DNA from: Siniperca chuatsi | Lineage: Eukaryota > Chordata > Actinopteri > Centrarchiformes > Sinipercidae | Reading direction: 5' to 3' | Assembly (NCBI RefSeq): GCF_020085105.1 | Contig: NC_058055.1 | Coordinates: 16,191,822-16,255,821 of the forward strand | Length of the DNA: 64,000 nucleotides | In this document: positions 12,888 to 32,121 of the stretch, in pieces | Layout: each line of letters opens with the position of its first letter | Numbering within the stretch: the stretch's first letter is position 1 | The notes under the pieces: generated by a model | The model's input: the letters and a program-made list of their open reading frames with translations, nothing else | What the model was told of the DNA's origin: nothing | The model's database searches: none | Translations under genes and position numbers: made by a program

Positions 12888-14083
12888 TAACTCAGTTTGG
12901 ACAATACAAAGGTCCTTCAGATTGCTGAACTATGGTCAGGGGTCAAAGGTCAGGAGTCAAATAATCATACATTCACACTCACTAGATATAAAGTAGAAAC
13001 TTTCCTTTAGCATTTGAGTGACTCGCACTGTGAAGGTTTTGTTTTTACTATTGATTTTGACATAAGATAATGAGCCATGATTTACACTATTTTATAATAT
13101 TTTGGTTACGTTTTTCATCACTTACTTTACATACATTTTTATAGATTAGACATCACTTTGACATGATAAATACATTTCTGGTTATCAGTGTAAAAACAAA
13201 CAATAAAACATGAAAAAGATTTAGTTTTTTTTAAACAATTGTGTTTATTAATATTGTGATCAGGTTACCTGACCTGCATGTCTTTCGAGTGTGGGAGGAA
13301 ACCGGATCACCCGGAGTAAACCCACGCAGACACGGGGAGAACATGCAAAGTCCACACAGGAAGAAGAAGAGGAGTTGGGATGTTGAGTGGGTTTGGGAGG
13401 GTTGTTTAGGGGGATTAGGGGTGAAAGAGAAAAGGGTTGTGGGGGTTAGAAAGAGATAAAGGATGTTTCATCTCTCTCTCCTTCGTATCCTTCTTTTCTT
13501 TCTTCTCCTTTTCTCTTTGTGTATTGGCATCACTTTGAAAATAAAAACAATTGATACAGAAAACGTTGCTTCTTTTTGTTGTTAGAGACTCTACAGGTAT
13601 TTTTTTTCCTGAATGCAGACATGGCCTTAGTGAGAAGACTCAGAAGGACATGAACAGATATTTTAGGTAAACTTTTAAAAAATCATCATACTTCTAAACC
13701 TTCAAAATGTACAGAGAATTATATAATTTACATCAGTACCCAACAACTTAACATACATAGCAAGTGTTGTTTGAAATAAATCAAGTTACCTTTTGCTTCT
13801 GTCTATGATACATGATACACAAATGGTGAAATTTCAGGTACCAACATAGATTTTGTCTTTCATTTACCCTCCCACATCCCAGCTTGGGTTAATATGGCTC
13901 ATGTAGTGTATCAATAAAACCTCACTCAGGCTTTACAGCATAGATTGATCCAGATTTGAATCTAAACAGGTACAGTATGTGAGCATCAGTGCGGTTCACG
14001 GAATTGTCTCTGCGTGTAAAGTTTCTATATGAAGAACTACACTCAATCATAAACAGAATCCAAACACTTCAATGCATCTTCGA

Positions 14084-14089
14084 TTTATT
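14084..14089 (-). other. polyadenylation signal of C1q copy B
   Basis: AATAAA on the minus strand about 200 bases past the stop codon at 14289, as in copies A and C. Confidence 0.55.
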
Positions 14090-14288
14090 TGAATGTTGTT
14101 TTCATGTGATGACACTAAAGGGAGGTCAGATTCAGAATCACATTATTTGATACATGCAGTAAATGTACAGACATTTGTCTTGGAGGCAGCGGTGCTGAGA
14201 TATATCAGGATTTTCTAAAGAATCCCAGTGTAGCCAATAACAACAGGGTTTGTGACTAATCAGTCACACAGCAGCCTAAACAACATCC

Positions 14289-14843
14289 TTACAGTGGGAA
14301 GAGAAGGAAGCCACTGAAGGTGCTGTGGTTATTTACATCATCATAGAGACCAAAACCTAATGGGAGATCCAGATGAATTTCATCTCCTGCTATCAGCTCC
14401 AAGACAAGAGAGTTAGTGAAATAACCTGCATTTTTCTTCCACTCCGCATTATACATAATCCTTTGGTTGTTCTTGTACACATATAATACCTATATTATCT
14501 ATGTTGTGACCAGACACAGTGAACTGGAAAGAGTAGACTCCTTTGACTGGTGCTGTGAAGAAACCTACAGAGTAAGAGTAGAAAATGAAAAACAGTAACA
14601 ATGGATTTATGTAGATTTACATGACCACACATGCTCATGTGACCTGCAGTATATTACCTGTAGCTGGATTGTAAGCGTTGCCAATGTTGGTGAAGACCTT
14701 GCTGTATTTCAGTGTGATGTCTGTGTTGTGTGGTCCTACACGTCCTGCATTAGTCAGAGCTGTGTAAAAGGCCACCTTTGGTTTCTCTGTTAACACAAAA
14801 AAGAATTTATGTCATTAAACTTAACCTGGACTAAATAAATAAC

Positions 14844-14884
<41 letters not shown>

Positions 14885-16866
14885 TTGTGGATAAGTAGAT
14901 ACAATCATCACCTGCATTTCCTCTCCAGCTGGTCAATCCTGGACTTGCTAATGAGAAGTTCACTCTCACTGCTACTCAGTCTGGTCTGCAAGTCTGGAGT
15001 TGATGCAATGACAGTGAATTACAGAGCAGAGCAGCCATCAAAACTGCAAACTGTTAACATGAACAACACATTTTACACCGTATGTTGACCCTCATCTTAT
15101 CTGTTGACCCAAAATTCAAAAATTTACTAGAAACTACTGTAAAAAAAAAGTCCATGACAAGATTTAACCATATTTAACTCTCACTGTCCAGCAAGTCCTA
15201 ATGCCTGTGTGTGTGTGTGTGTGTGTGTGTGTTGTGGATAAGTAGATACAATCATCACCTGCATTTCCTCTCTCCAGCTGGTCAATCCTGGACTTGCTGA
15301 CGAGAAGTTCACTTTCACTGCTACTCAGTCTGGTCTGCAAGTCTGGAGTTGATGCAATGACAGTGAATTACAGAGTAGAGCAGCCATAAAAACAGCAAAC
15401 TGTTAAAATGCACAATACATTATATACATTTTGACACACTATGTTGACCCTCATCTTATCTGTTGACCCAAAATTCAAAAATTTACTAGAAACTACTGTA
15501 AATGTCCATGACAAGATCAAACAATATTTAACTCCCAATTTCCAGCGAGTCCTCGTGCCTAAATGACAAAACATGGTCCTTTGTTTGTGCCGTCCAAAAC
15601 AACTAATATGACTGTTAACAAGCAATTCATAAAAGTAATTTTATCTGACACACATGTGGTTAAGTTTATGTTAAGTTTAGGCAACTAAACTTTTAGCTTA
15701 ATTTTAGTGGAAGGTTGTGGAAACAGAGGCCAGAGGGCCAAAACACATCAGTCTGACAATAAAGTTGTTCTTAATACTGTGAGTGTTGCTGGAGTTTTTG
15801 ACCAGTTAAGACTTTTTTTCCCTTGTCCATGCACCTTGCTACTTGTTGCTAGTAGGTAAAGTTGTGCCAGAGTTACTTTACTTGTCCAGACTGAAATATC
15901 TCATCACTGGATGGATTTTCATGAATTTTTGTTCAGACATTCATGTTCTCCAGAGGATGAATCCTACTGACTTTGGTGATCCCCTGACTTTTTCTCTGGC
16001 ACCACCATGAGGTTGACATTTGCTGTTTTGAGTAAACTGTCTCAAGAACTATTGTATGGATTGACTTGAAGTTTGATACACATATTCATGTCCCCCTTAG
16101 GATGAACTGCAATCACTTTGGTGATCTCATAGCTTTTCATGTAGTACCCTCATCAGGTCAAAATTTTGTCCAAAACTTCAGCCTCAGCTGCGCTTTGTGT
16201 TTAGTTCTAATTAGTAAATGTTACTATACTTACATAGAAATTAACAAACCATGAAACTAATTAAACCATCATGTTTTTCAGTGAAATACCTGCATTCTTC
16301 TTTTCTAGGTCACTTGTTTTGCTCTCGGTGGCAGTCAGTCTAGTTCCCAAAGATACCAGTTCTGTGGCTTGGACTGAAAAACAGAAGAAGTTGGATTTTT
16401 GTTTGTGAATGTTTAAATTCATTTCTAAAACAGTTTAAATAACACAACAAGCTCTGATGTATTTTTTATTAAAGGTGGCGAAATTATTCTATCCATACAA
16501 TAAAGATTTATTCTGGAGCTCACAATAAGTGCATCAGTGCACTGACACACTTCAGTCAAACTCTCAAAGGACAACATTATCAACACTCAACAGGAAAAGT
16601 AGCTAGTCTGTACCAGAATTCTCTCTCTGCAGCAGCTGCACGTGCACCTTAAGCTCCACCACCATGTCTCTCAGTGCCCTCACCTCCACCCAGATGTCAG
16701 GGGTGGTTTGCTTTGTGGTTTGCTCGGTCGATTCCTCAACTGCATCTCTTGGAGCTGTCTTCTGAAACTGGCTGATCTCACCCACCTCACCGAGGCCTCC
16801 ATCCTCCCCCTGAGCCCCTGACCCACACAGACCGAGCAGCAACAACAGTAAACCAGCAACCCTCAT
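14289..16866 (-). pseudogene. C1q copy B, coiled-coil stalk plus C1q domain, two frameshifts
   Basis: The exons read 16614-16866, 16290-16373, 15259-15342, 14912-14993, 14658-14786 and 14289-14564. Exon 1 keeps the reading frame (253 bases) but lacks the 84-base stalk module. The second stalk exon is 82 bases: one GA unit is missing from the GAGAGAG tract near its donor. The last exon has one extra base near the VYKNNQ motif, so translation in the frame of its acceptor ends about a third of the way through this exon. The stalk-exon lesion could be bypassed by skipping that phase 1-1 exon, but the one in the C1q exon could not. The final exon mixes A-like and C-like tracts. A secreted C1q-like product is therefore unlikely, though transcription may persist because the TATA box and splice sites are intact. 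Confidence 0.75.
15868..16190 (+). repeat. dispersed fish repeat in C1q intron (copy B)
   Basis: Same element and position as 10823-11145 in copy A, with only a few differences. Confidence 0.6.
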
Positions 16867-16914
16867 TGTCCAGTTACACGTCTTCACAAAGGTACAGTGG
16901 TAGAGTTGGTCTGT

Positions 16915-16923
16915 CTTATATAG
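16915..16923 (-). promoter_or_regulatory. TATA box of C1q copy B
   Basis: CTATATAAG on the minus strand about 50 bases before the ATG at 16866, identical to copy A. Confidence 0.65.
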
Positions 16924-17386
16924 TCTCCAAACTTCAGCTGGCTGAACGAATGGGAACACCAACAAGTGTTTTTGTTTGACAGTTTGATTCAAGGACTCAG
17001 ATTATTCAATATGATCTCTGTGCTGGTGAGAAAATACAAGCTGCTACAGGCTGGTGGAACACTTTTACTATGATACCCTCTCATGCAGTCACAGCTGCTC
17101 ATACAGCGTGTTTATTAATACACACACACAGACAAACACTCACAGAAACACACTTATCCTAATGCTGAGGACTTTTAGTGTGACTGAGGTTATCTGATTA
17201 AATTCAGAGAAGTTTTCTTCACTCTGTCTCACTACTTTTCTCGGTCTCTCTGATATATTATAAATCAATATAAAAACTGTCCTCTGACAGAACATTGCGA
17301 TAGACATCTTATATTATGATTTTTGTATCTAATTAATTATTTGTTAGTCAATGAAGCCCAGAGAAAGTTAATATCTGTTGTCTTGA

Positions 17387-17398
17387 GCCCTCTGGTGG
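17387..17398 (-). promoter_or_regulatory. CTCF-like motif upstream of C1q copy B
   Basis: CCACCAGAGGGC on the minus strand, duplicated with the unit and directly next to the LINE insertion. Confidence 0.35.
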
Positions 17399-17413
17399 TA
17401 ACCCAAATACTTT

Positions 17414-17932
17414 ATATTCTCCCTTGCCTTCCGGCAGGGACCAGCAGACTGAGAAACAGCTTTTTTCCCAGAGCTGTCTTCCTACGGAACTCTGCCCCCC
17501 GCTGATTCCACCGTCACCTCATATACCACATGTTCATTTGCACTACTGGACTATTTATTTATACATATACCTCATCATTTGCACTCCAGTACTATGTACT
17601 GAATACTGCAATAACTCATCTACTGCACTGTTAACTATTTCTGTCCATAATTATAATTACTTAATATTCATTGCACTACTGTGCTGCCCAGTCCAATTCA
17701 TTATTGTACATATCCATCATTATACTTCTGTTTATAGTAATGCCATCTGTATATAATGTCCATAGTAACACTTGTAAAATATTTTCATAATATTGCTCTA
17801 TCCTGCATTTATGCCCATACTTTATATCCTGCACTTGCTTATTGCACTTCTGGTTAGACCTAAACTGCATTTTGTTGCCCTGTACTTGTGTAATGACAAT
17901 AAAGTTGAATCTAATCTAATCTAATCTAATCT
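17414..17932 (+). mobile_element. 5'-truncated LINE insertion (copy B)
   Basis: Same insertion and junctions as 12371-12887, differing by a few single-base length changes. It is a duplicate of one insertion event, not a second insertion. Confidence 0.75.
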
Positions 17933-19127
17933 TAACTCAGTTTGGACAATACAAAGGTCCTTCAGATTGCTGAACTATGGTCAGGGGTCAAAGGTCAGGA
18001 GTCAAATAATCATACATTCACACTCACTAGATATAAAGTAGAAACTTTCCTTTAGCATTTGAGTGACTCGCACTGTGAAGGTTTTGTTTTTACTATTGAT
18101 TTTGACATAAGATAATGAGCCATGATTTACACTATTTTATAATATTTTGGTTACGTTTTTCATCACTTACTTTACATACATTTTTATAGATTAGACATCA
18201 CTTTGACATGATAAATACATTTCTGGTTATCAGTGTAAAAACAAACAATAAAACATGAAAAAGATTTAAGTTTTTTTAAACAATTGTGTTTATTAATATT
18301 GTGATCAGGTTACCTGACCTGCATGTCTTTCGAGTGTGGGAGGAAACCGGATCACCCGGAGTAAACCCACGCAGACACGGGGAGAACATGCAAAGTCCAC
18401 ACAGGAAGAAGAAGAGGAGTTGGGATGTTGAGTGGGTTTGGGAGGGTTGTTTAGGGGGATTAGGGGTGAAAGAGAAAAGGGTTGTGGGGGTTAGAAAGAG
18501 ATAAAGGATGTTTCATCTCTCTCTCCTTCGTATCCTTCTTTTCTTTCTTCTCCTTTTCTCTTTGTGTATTGGCATCACTTTGAAAATAAAAACAATTGAT
18601 ACAGAAAACGTTGCTTCTTTTTGTTGTTAGAGACTCTACAGGTATTTTTTTTCCTGAATGCAGACATGGCCTTAGTGAGAAGACTCAGAAGGACATGAAC
18701 AGATATTTTAGGTAAACTTTTAAAAAATCATCATACTTCTAAACCTTCAAAATGTACAGAGAATTATATAATTTACATCAGTACCCAACAACTTAACATA
18801 CATAGCAAGTGTTGTTTGAAATAAATCAAGTTACCCCTTTTGCTTCTGTCTATGATACATGATACACAAATGGTGAAATTTCAGGTACCAACATAGATTT
18901 TGTCTTTCATTTACCCTCCCACATCCCAGCTTGGGTTAATATGGCTCATGTAGTGTATCAATAAAACTTCACTCAGGCTTTACAGCATAGATTGATCCAG
19001 ATTTGAATCTAAACAGGTACAGTATGTGAGCATCAGTGCGGTTCACGGAATTGTCTCGTGTAAAGTTTCTATATGAAGAACTACACTCAATCATAAACAG
19101 AATCCAAACACTTCAATGCATCTTCGA

Positions 19128-19133
19128 TTTATT
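19128..19133 (-). other. polyadenylation signal of C1q copy C
   Basis: AATAAA on the minus strand, 200 bases past the stop codon at 19333. Confidence 0.6.
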
Positions 19134-19332
19134 TGAATGTTGTTTTCATGTGATGACACTAAAGGGAGGTCAGATTCAGAATCACATTATTTGATACATG
19201 CAGTAAATGTACAGACATTTGTCTTGGAGGCAGCGGTGCTGAGATATATCAGGATTTTCTAAAGAATCCCAGTGTAGCCAATAACAACAGGGTTTGTGAC
19301 TAATCAGTCACACAGCAGCCTAAACAACATCC

Positions 19333-21572
19333 TTACAGTGGGAAGAGAAGGAAGCCACTGAAGATGCTGTGTTTATTTACATCATCATAGAGAGTATAAC
19401 CTGATGGGAGAACCAGATGAATTTCATCTCCTGCTATCAGCTCCAAGACAAGAGAGTTAGTGATATGCTTAAGACCCCCATCTTCCTTCCACTCCGCATT
19501 ATACATAATCCTTTGGTTGTTCTTGTACACATATATACCCACAAGACCTGTGTGGTGACCACACATAGTGAACTGGAAAGAGTAGACCCCTTTGACTGGT
19601 GCTGTGAAGAAACCTACAGAGTAAGAGTAGAAAATGAAAAACAGTAACAATGGATTTATGTAGATTTACATGACCACACATGCTCATGTGACCTGCAGTA
19701 TATTACCTGTAGCTGGATTGTAACCGTTGCCAATGTTGGTGAAGACCTTGCTGTATTTCAGTGTGATGTCTGTGTTGTGTGGTCCTACAGTTCCTGCATT
19801 AGTCAGAGCTGTGTAAAAGGCCACCTTTGGTTTCTCTGTTAACACAAAAAAACTACATTTATGTCATTAAACTTAACCTGGACAAAATAAGTAATGTGTG
19901 TGTGTGTGTGTGTGTGTGTTGTGGATAAGTAGATACAATCATCACCTGCATTTCCTCTCTCCAGCTGGTCAATCCTGGACTTGCTGACGAGAAGTTCACT
20001 CTCACTGCTACTCAGTCTGGTCTGCAAGTCTGGAGTTGATGCAGAGTGAATTACAGAGCAGAGCAGCCATCAAAACAGCAAACTGTTAAAATGCACAATA
20101 CATTATATACATTTGACACACGTATGTTGACCCTCATCTTATCTGTTGACCCAAAATTCAAAAATTTACTAGAAACTACTAAAAAAAAATCAAACAATAT
20201 TTAACTCTCAATTTCCAGCGAGTCCTCGTGCCTAAATGACAAAACATGGTCCTTTGTCTGTGCCGTCCAAAACAACTAATATGAGCGTTTAAAAATGATT
20301 CACATAAGTCATTTCTCACCTGCCCCTTGTGTGGCAGGTTTGGTTAAGTTTTGACAAATAAAACTTTTTATTTAATTTTAGTGGAAGGTTGTGGAAACAG
20401 AGGCCAGAGGGCCAAAACACATCAGTCTGACAATAAAGTTGTTCTTAATACTGTGAGTGTTGCTGGAGTTTTTGACCAGTTAAGACTTTTTTTCCCTTGT
20501 CCATGCACCTTGCTACTTGTTGCTAGTAGGTAAAGTTGTGCCAGAGTTACTTTACTTGTCCAGACTGAAATATCTCATCACTGGATGGATTTTCATGAAT
20601 TTTTGTTCAGACATTCATGTTCTCCAGAGGATGAATCCTACTGACTTTGGTGATCCCCTGACTTTTTCTCTGGCACCACCATGAGGTTGACATTTGAGGT
20701 TTTGAGTAAACTGTCTCAACAACTGTTGGATGGATTTACTTGAAATTTGGTACGCATATTCATGTTCCCTTCAGGATGAATTTTTTAAATGGACTGAAAT
20801 TAATATTACATGCAACGATGTGTATATGAAACCTTTAACACGTTAAAATAAAAGCATAGAAATTAACAAACCATGAAACTAATTAAACCATCATGTTTGT
20901 CAGTGAAATACCTGCATTCTTCTTTTCTAGGTCACTTGTTTTGCTCTCGGTGGCAGTCAGTCTAGTTCCCAAAGATACCAGTTCTGTGGCTTGGACTGAA
21001 AAACAGAAGATGTTGGATTTTTGTTTGTGAATGTTTAAATTCATTTCTAAAACAGTTTAAATAACACAACAAGCTCTGATGTATTTTTTATTAAAGGTGG
21101 CGAAATTATTCTATCCATACAATAAAGATTTATTCTGGAGCTCACAATAAGTGCATCAGTGCACTGACACACTTCAGTCAAACTCTCAAAGGACAACATT
21201 ATCAACACTCAACAGGAAAAGTAGCTAGTCTGTACCAGAGTTCTCTCTCTGCAGCAGCTGCACGTGCACCTTGGTGACCATCAGCTCAGCTTTCAGTTCA
21301 TTCACCTGGTTCTCGCTATTTTTCACTCTGGCCTCCATGTTTCTCAGCTCCACCTTAAGCTCCACCACCATGTCTCTCAGTGCCCTCACCTCCACCCAGA
21401 TGTCAGGGGTGGTTTGCTTTGTGGTTTGCTCGGTCGATTCCTCAACTGCATCTCTTGCAGCTGTCTTCTGAAACTGGCTGATCTCACCCACCTCACCGAG
21501 GCCTCCACCCTCCCCCTGAGCCCCTGACCCACACAGACCGAGCAGCAACAACAGCAAACCAGCAACCCTCAT
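19333..21572 (-). CDS. secreted coiled-coil C1q-domain protein, copy C (intact)
   Basis: Five exons (21236-21572, 20912-20995, 19946-20029, 19707-19835, 19333-19613) join in phase 1 to give 304 residues. Order: signal peptide 1-20; acidic linker; a coiled coil of 28-residue modules, about 75-168, including [20 protein letters not shown] and [21 protein letters not shown]1q domain about 171-304, starting KVAFYTAL and ending FSGFLLFPL. It has no collagen repeat, so it belongs to the C1q-like group of vertebrate innate-immune and secreted factors, expected to trimerise. The start at 21572 is chosen because an in-frame ATG further upstream lies before the TATA box. It keeps the exon-1 stalk module lost from A and B but has one stalk exon where they have two. 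Ligand and exact orthologue unknown. Confidence 0.85.
20549..20780 (+). repeat. dispersed fish repeat in C1q intron (copy C)
   Basis: Diverged relative of 10823-11145 at the same intron position. Its right part is shortened and replaced by unrelated sequence. Confidence 0.55.
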
Positions 21573-21620
21573 TGTCCAGTTACACGTCTTCACAAAGGTA
21601 CAGTGGTAGAGTTGGTCTGT

Positions 21621-21629
21621 CTTATATAG
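21621..21629 (-). promoter_or_regulatory. TATA box of C1q copy C
   Basis: CTATATAAG on the minus strand about 50 bases before the ATG at 21572. It serves one of the two copies that are open throughout. Confidence 0.7.
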
Positions 21630-21835
21630 TCTCCAAACTTCAGCTGGCTGAACGAATGGGAACACCAACAAGTGTTTTTGTTTGACAGTTTGATTCAAGG
21701 ACTCAGATTATTCAATATGATCTCTGTGCTGGTGAGAAAATACAAGCTGCTACAGGCTGGTGGAACACTTTTACTATGATACCCTCTTATGCAGTCACAG
21801 CTGCGTTTATTAATACACACACACAGACAAACACA

Positions 21836-24465
21836 ATGCTGGATGCTGTGTTAATTGGCTACATTTGATCTCCACTAAATAGTATAAATATCAATGTCAT
21901 GTAATTTAAGTCACAAATGAATTTGCTTGATTTGTGACACTCTGATGGACTGAAGTGTACACTTGTTACCTCCATTAAATTTAAGTTTTCAGTCCTAAAT
22001 GATAGTAGGTCTTTTCAAAACACATCTGAGTCATTCTGAAAAAATTTGTGGCTTTTCACCTATAGACTGCACTACAGCAACATGACCATACCTCAGTGGT
22101 AACGAGTCTGACTCACATGAAATTTTGCACAATTCATCCTTGTACAATTTACCAATATTGCTGGACAGGATGTAGTTATTCTGCAAAACTCCTAGCCACC
22201 ATCAACTGATCAGACATCAGATCATCTGTAAATATTTGTATTACAAAAGAAAGAATACAAATAAAGAATGTTCTTTGATTAAAATAACATATTTAGAGGA
22301 TTGTGTGACCTCGATGGGAGTGTTCGCTCTGGAGTTAAGCATTTTACTGACACATTAAGAAGCCAAGAATGATTCTGTAATTATCTATGAGACAACTCCT
22401 AATATTTGCACAAACATCAGGCAAAACAGAGCAAACACTATTGTATGATCACTGCTGTAATGAAATGATATACACAAAACTTGAGGTTACAAATCATTGA
22501 CAAAACTTTGTTGTGCTTGTGATTTTTTTTGTCTTCAAAGCAAAATGAATCCCCTAAGGTACAAGATTGTTTCAGATGTAAAATTATTTTCTAACACGGG
22601 ACATGAATTTATAGAAAAATAAAACAAACATTAAGTTAGAATAAAGTCCCCGACAATGATAGACCTCAAGAAAATGTGCATGGTGATGTTATTTAAGGAT
22701 TTACAGCACAAATAAATAAGATTAAAGATGCAAACTGAAGCACTTCAGCAATGTGTTGATGAAAAAAGAACATTTCCACATTTGACACAATACCATTTAC
22801 ACAAGACCAAGGTTAGCCTTACTCATTTAGAAGCCAATCACGAGGGCAATAATGAACCAATCATTTGTCACAGTTCAGTCTATAATGAAGTCAGTCTAAT
22901 AGGCCGGTCCAAATAAACAACCATGCAGAATCTCCGGCTGTACATTTGGCATCCAGCCTCTCCCTTTTTGAGTATGTAATGAGGAGTGTAGTAGAATAAA
23001 TGTTCACTCAGGTTTCCCACCTCTATATTAGTGAAATGCAGTGCAACCACTGCTGGAAAAAATCTTTACCATGTGAATTACTATTGGACTGCAAGTTAAA
23101 TGAGTTTGTTCAAAAAGGTAAAAATTAATCGATACCATACTGTATATCTCGGGGGGGGGGGCGCAAATGAGATTCTACATGCAGTGATTGTCGCCAACAC
23201 TAACCCTGAGAAGTACATGAGCTGAGGACAAAAAACAGAAAACAGTAAATCCATCAATCTGCTATTCTGTGAATCAGTCAGGGTGTGACATCAACCCCAA
23301 ACATAAAGTAACCCTAATGCTAAGACACATGAGCACAATGATAAAAGTTCAAGGTACATAAACAGTCTACTGTACAAAAAAAACTTGAAAACAAGACAGG
23401 AAACTTGAAATGGCGCTCAATGAGCTCAAGCTTGTAACTGTACACTACATTTCTATTAACTACCATGATGAGGCACTAGAAACAATAAAGGCACCTGTGT
23501 GCTGTTATCAGTAAAGGCAGCTCATGAACCAAGTAACAGAAACAGCAAGCACATACAAATGAAAGACCAAAACAAAGATCAAACACTGCATTTTACATTT
23601 TTATGGAGTGTCACATCTAGACACTGTCCCTGCACCCATCTGCTCGTCATATTTAGACTTTTCTGTCAGCTGCAGTTACTACTTTTATAAATGACTTTTA
23701 TGAGCAAGATCACAACGTTAATTTTCACATTACGTATCAATGATCAAGAGTTATCTTTAGTGTGTTTTTAGTTCTGAGCTACATTCAACAATAGCTTGGT
23801 AAATGTATAATCACAAATTCGGGCATTTGGGTTTCTTTGATGTACTATTTTCAAAAGCCAAGTTTGAGAGACACTTTGCTGGTTTGAAAGAAAATGACCA
23901 AAAACGTCCATATTTGCAAAATCTTAAGGATATTTATAACTTTTCACAATAGCCTGAAAAAGATCATTTACCCAATTGCATCTGATGCAGGAACTTTGCC
24001 CAAAGCCGGTTTGTAACAAGTTTTAACTTAATCCCTGTCCTAAAATGTTGGTAAGACATGAATGTATAACTTGTCATTAACGGCATGCTTCCATATCTGA
24101 CCATCTTACAACTAAGTATCCCTTAAAACCACAAAAAAAACATCAGCAAATAAAAACTCATACATCTTCAGCACCATATCCTGGATCAGTGTTAGATACA
24201 TGGCACACGTTATTGTGTTCATTATACTGTATATGACAGAAATGTGGAAGGTGCTGTAGTGGAGCAGGTGGTACAACCTAGCATGACAGCCTGTGCAGGC
24301 AGCCAAACTAGTGGCTGTTTGTTGTTGAGGATAGTTTCCAAAGCACATTGTCATGGTGTATGTATGTGTCTGTTAGTTTCAGCCAGGTAAAAAATTAACC
24401 AAACATTTTGAGAAAGCACAGTCACAACAGCTGGTGCCCTCCTTCCTCATCTTACAGGACTAGGA
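21836..24465. other. intergenic between C1q copy C and the merlin-like gene
   Basis: No supported gene. Short frames on both strands resemble nothing. The part next to 24465 should include the merlin-like 3' untranslated region, but I found no convincing polyadenylation signal. An 11-base run of G lies at about 23151-23161. Confidence 0.45.
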
Positions 24466-31435
<6,970 letters not shown>

Positions 31436-31873
31436 TTTGAGGGTGTTGCTGTCAGAAAAACCTGTGGAAAAGAAGAGAAGTATTTCAAGCGCTTTCAGAA
31501 CAAAACGTGACATTTTACAAGTGATAAGATGGATGCCCCTAGTAAGTTAACTAAAATGGCACATTTTAATGTAATTTACAATTTAAAACTTTTGGAGAGA
31601 ATCAAGCCACCATTCTGGCAGCTAAGTGTTATTAGATCTGGTAATTAGCTATCAGACGATAAGAATTTAAAGTTGCAAACGGTTTAACAGAAAACATGAG
31701 TTACTTTTTTGTTAAATAACAACATGCAGCTGAAATGTAGATGAGGCCCTTTACCAGCGAGTACAGTTACAGACTTCTGCCGTCCAACAAGGCTCGGAAG
31801 AGGCTGGGCTTTTTTTGCTGGGGAGACCAATGCTAAGCTAACTGATGTTACTAACCAGCGTTAGCTTTCCAGC

Positions 31874-32121
31874 TATGCCACGAAAACGGACCAAAACAAG
31901 TTGCACAAACAGCGGAACTTTTCAGAGATCTCCATAATGAAATGTATCGAACGAAATGACTTTGTAACTATTATAGTTGTTTCAAATATCACTTAGAAAC
32001 AACTTTGCTAACGTTATCGGTACTACGTGCTTTAGCTGGTTAGCTTGCTGTTAAATATCAGGAGAAGGACTTTCCAGAAGATTTTTTGTTTTGACTCCTA
32101 GACACTCTACAGGTGGGAGCA
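31874..32121 (-). promoter_or_regulatory. 5' block of the merlin-like gene, probable first exon and promoter
   Basis: This block lies upstream of the first coding exon and has an inverted copy at 43424-43667. On the minus strand it holds a short frame (MEISEKFR and on, 20 codons, then stop), which fits a leader. The first non-coding exon probably lies here or just downstream, since the coding exon at 31346 starts at an acceptor (CCACAG at 31462-31467). The exact exon end is not resolved. Confidence 0.4.

Larger units (their letters stand above)
8608..13521 (-). repeat. C1q tandem unit A
   Basis: First of three directly repeated units. Homology to unit B starts near the GTGTATTG motif at 8608 (13522 in B, 18564 in C). 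Unit A lacks about 160 bases near 8780 that B and C keep. It contains C1q copy A, its promoter, a CTCF-like motif and a LINE 3' fragment. Apart from these differences, A and B look nearly identical by eye. Confidence 0.85.
13522..18563 (-). repeat. C1q tandem unit B
   Basis: Second directly repeated unit, about 5,042 bases to the matching point in C. The left flank (13522-13830) is almost identical to C's left flank, while most of the rest matches A, including the LINE and the 84-base deletion in exon 1. This fits an unequal exchange between A-like and C-like units. Confidence 0.85.
18564..21835 (-). repeat. C1q tandem unit C (shorter)
   Basis: Third direct unit. Homology to A and B ends in a CA-rich tract near 21835, so C has neither the CTCF-like motif nor the LINE. 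Its gene has one stalk exon fewer, and the intron at 20041-20911 is more diverged than between A and B. Confidence 0.85.
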
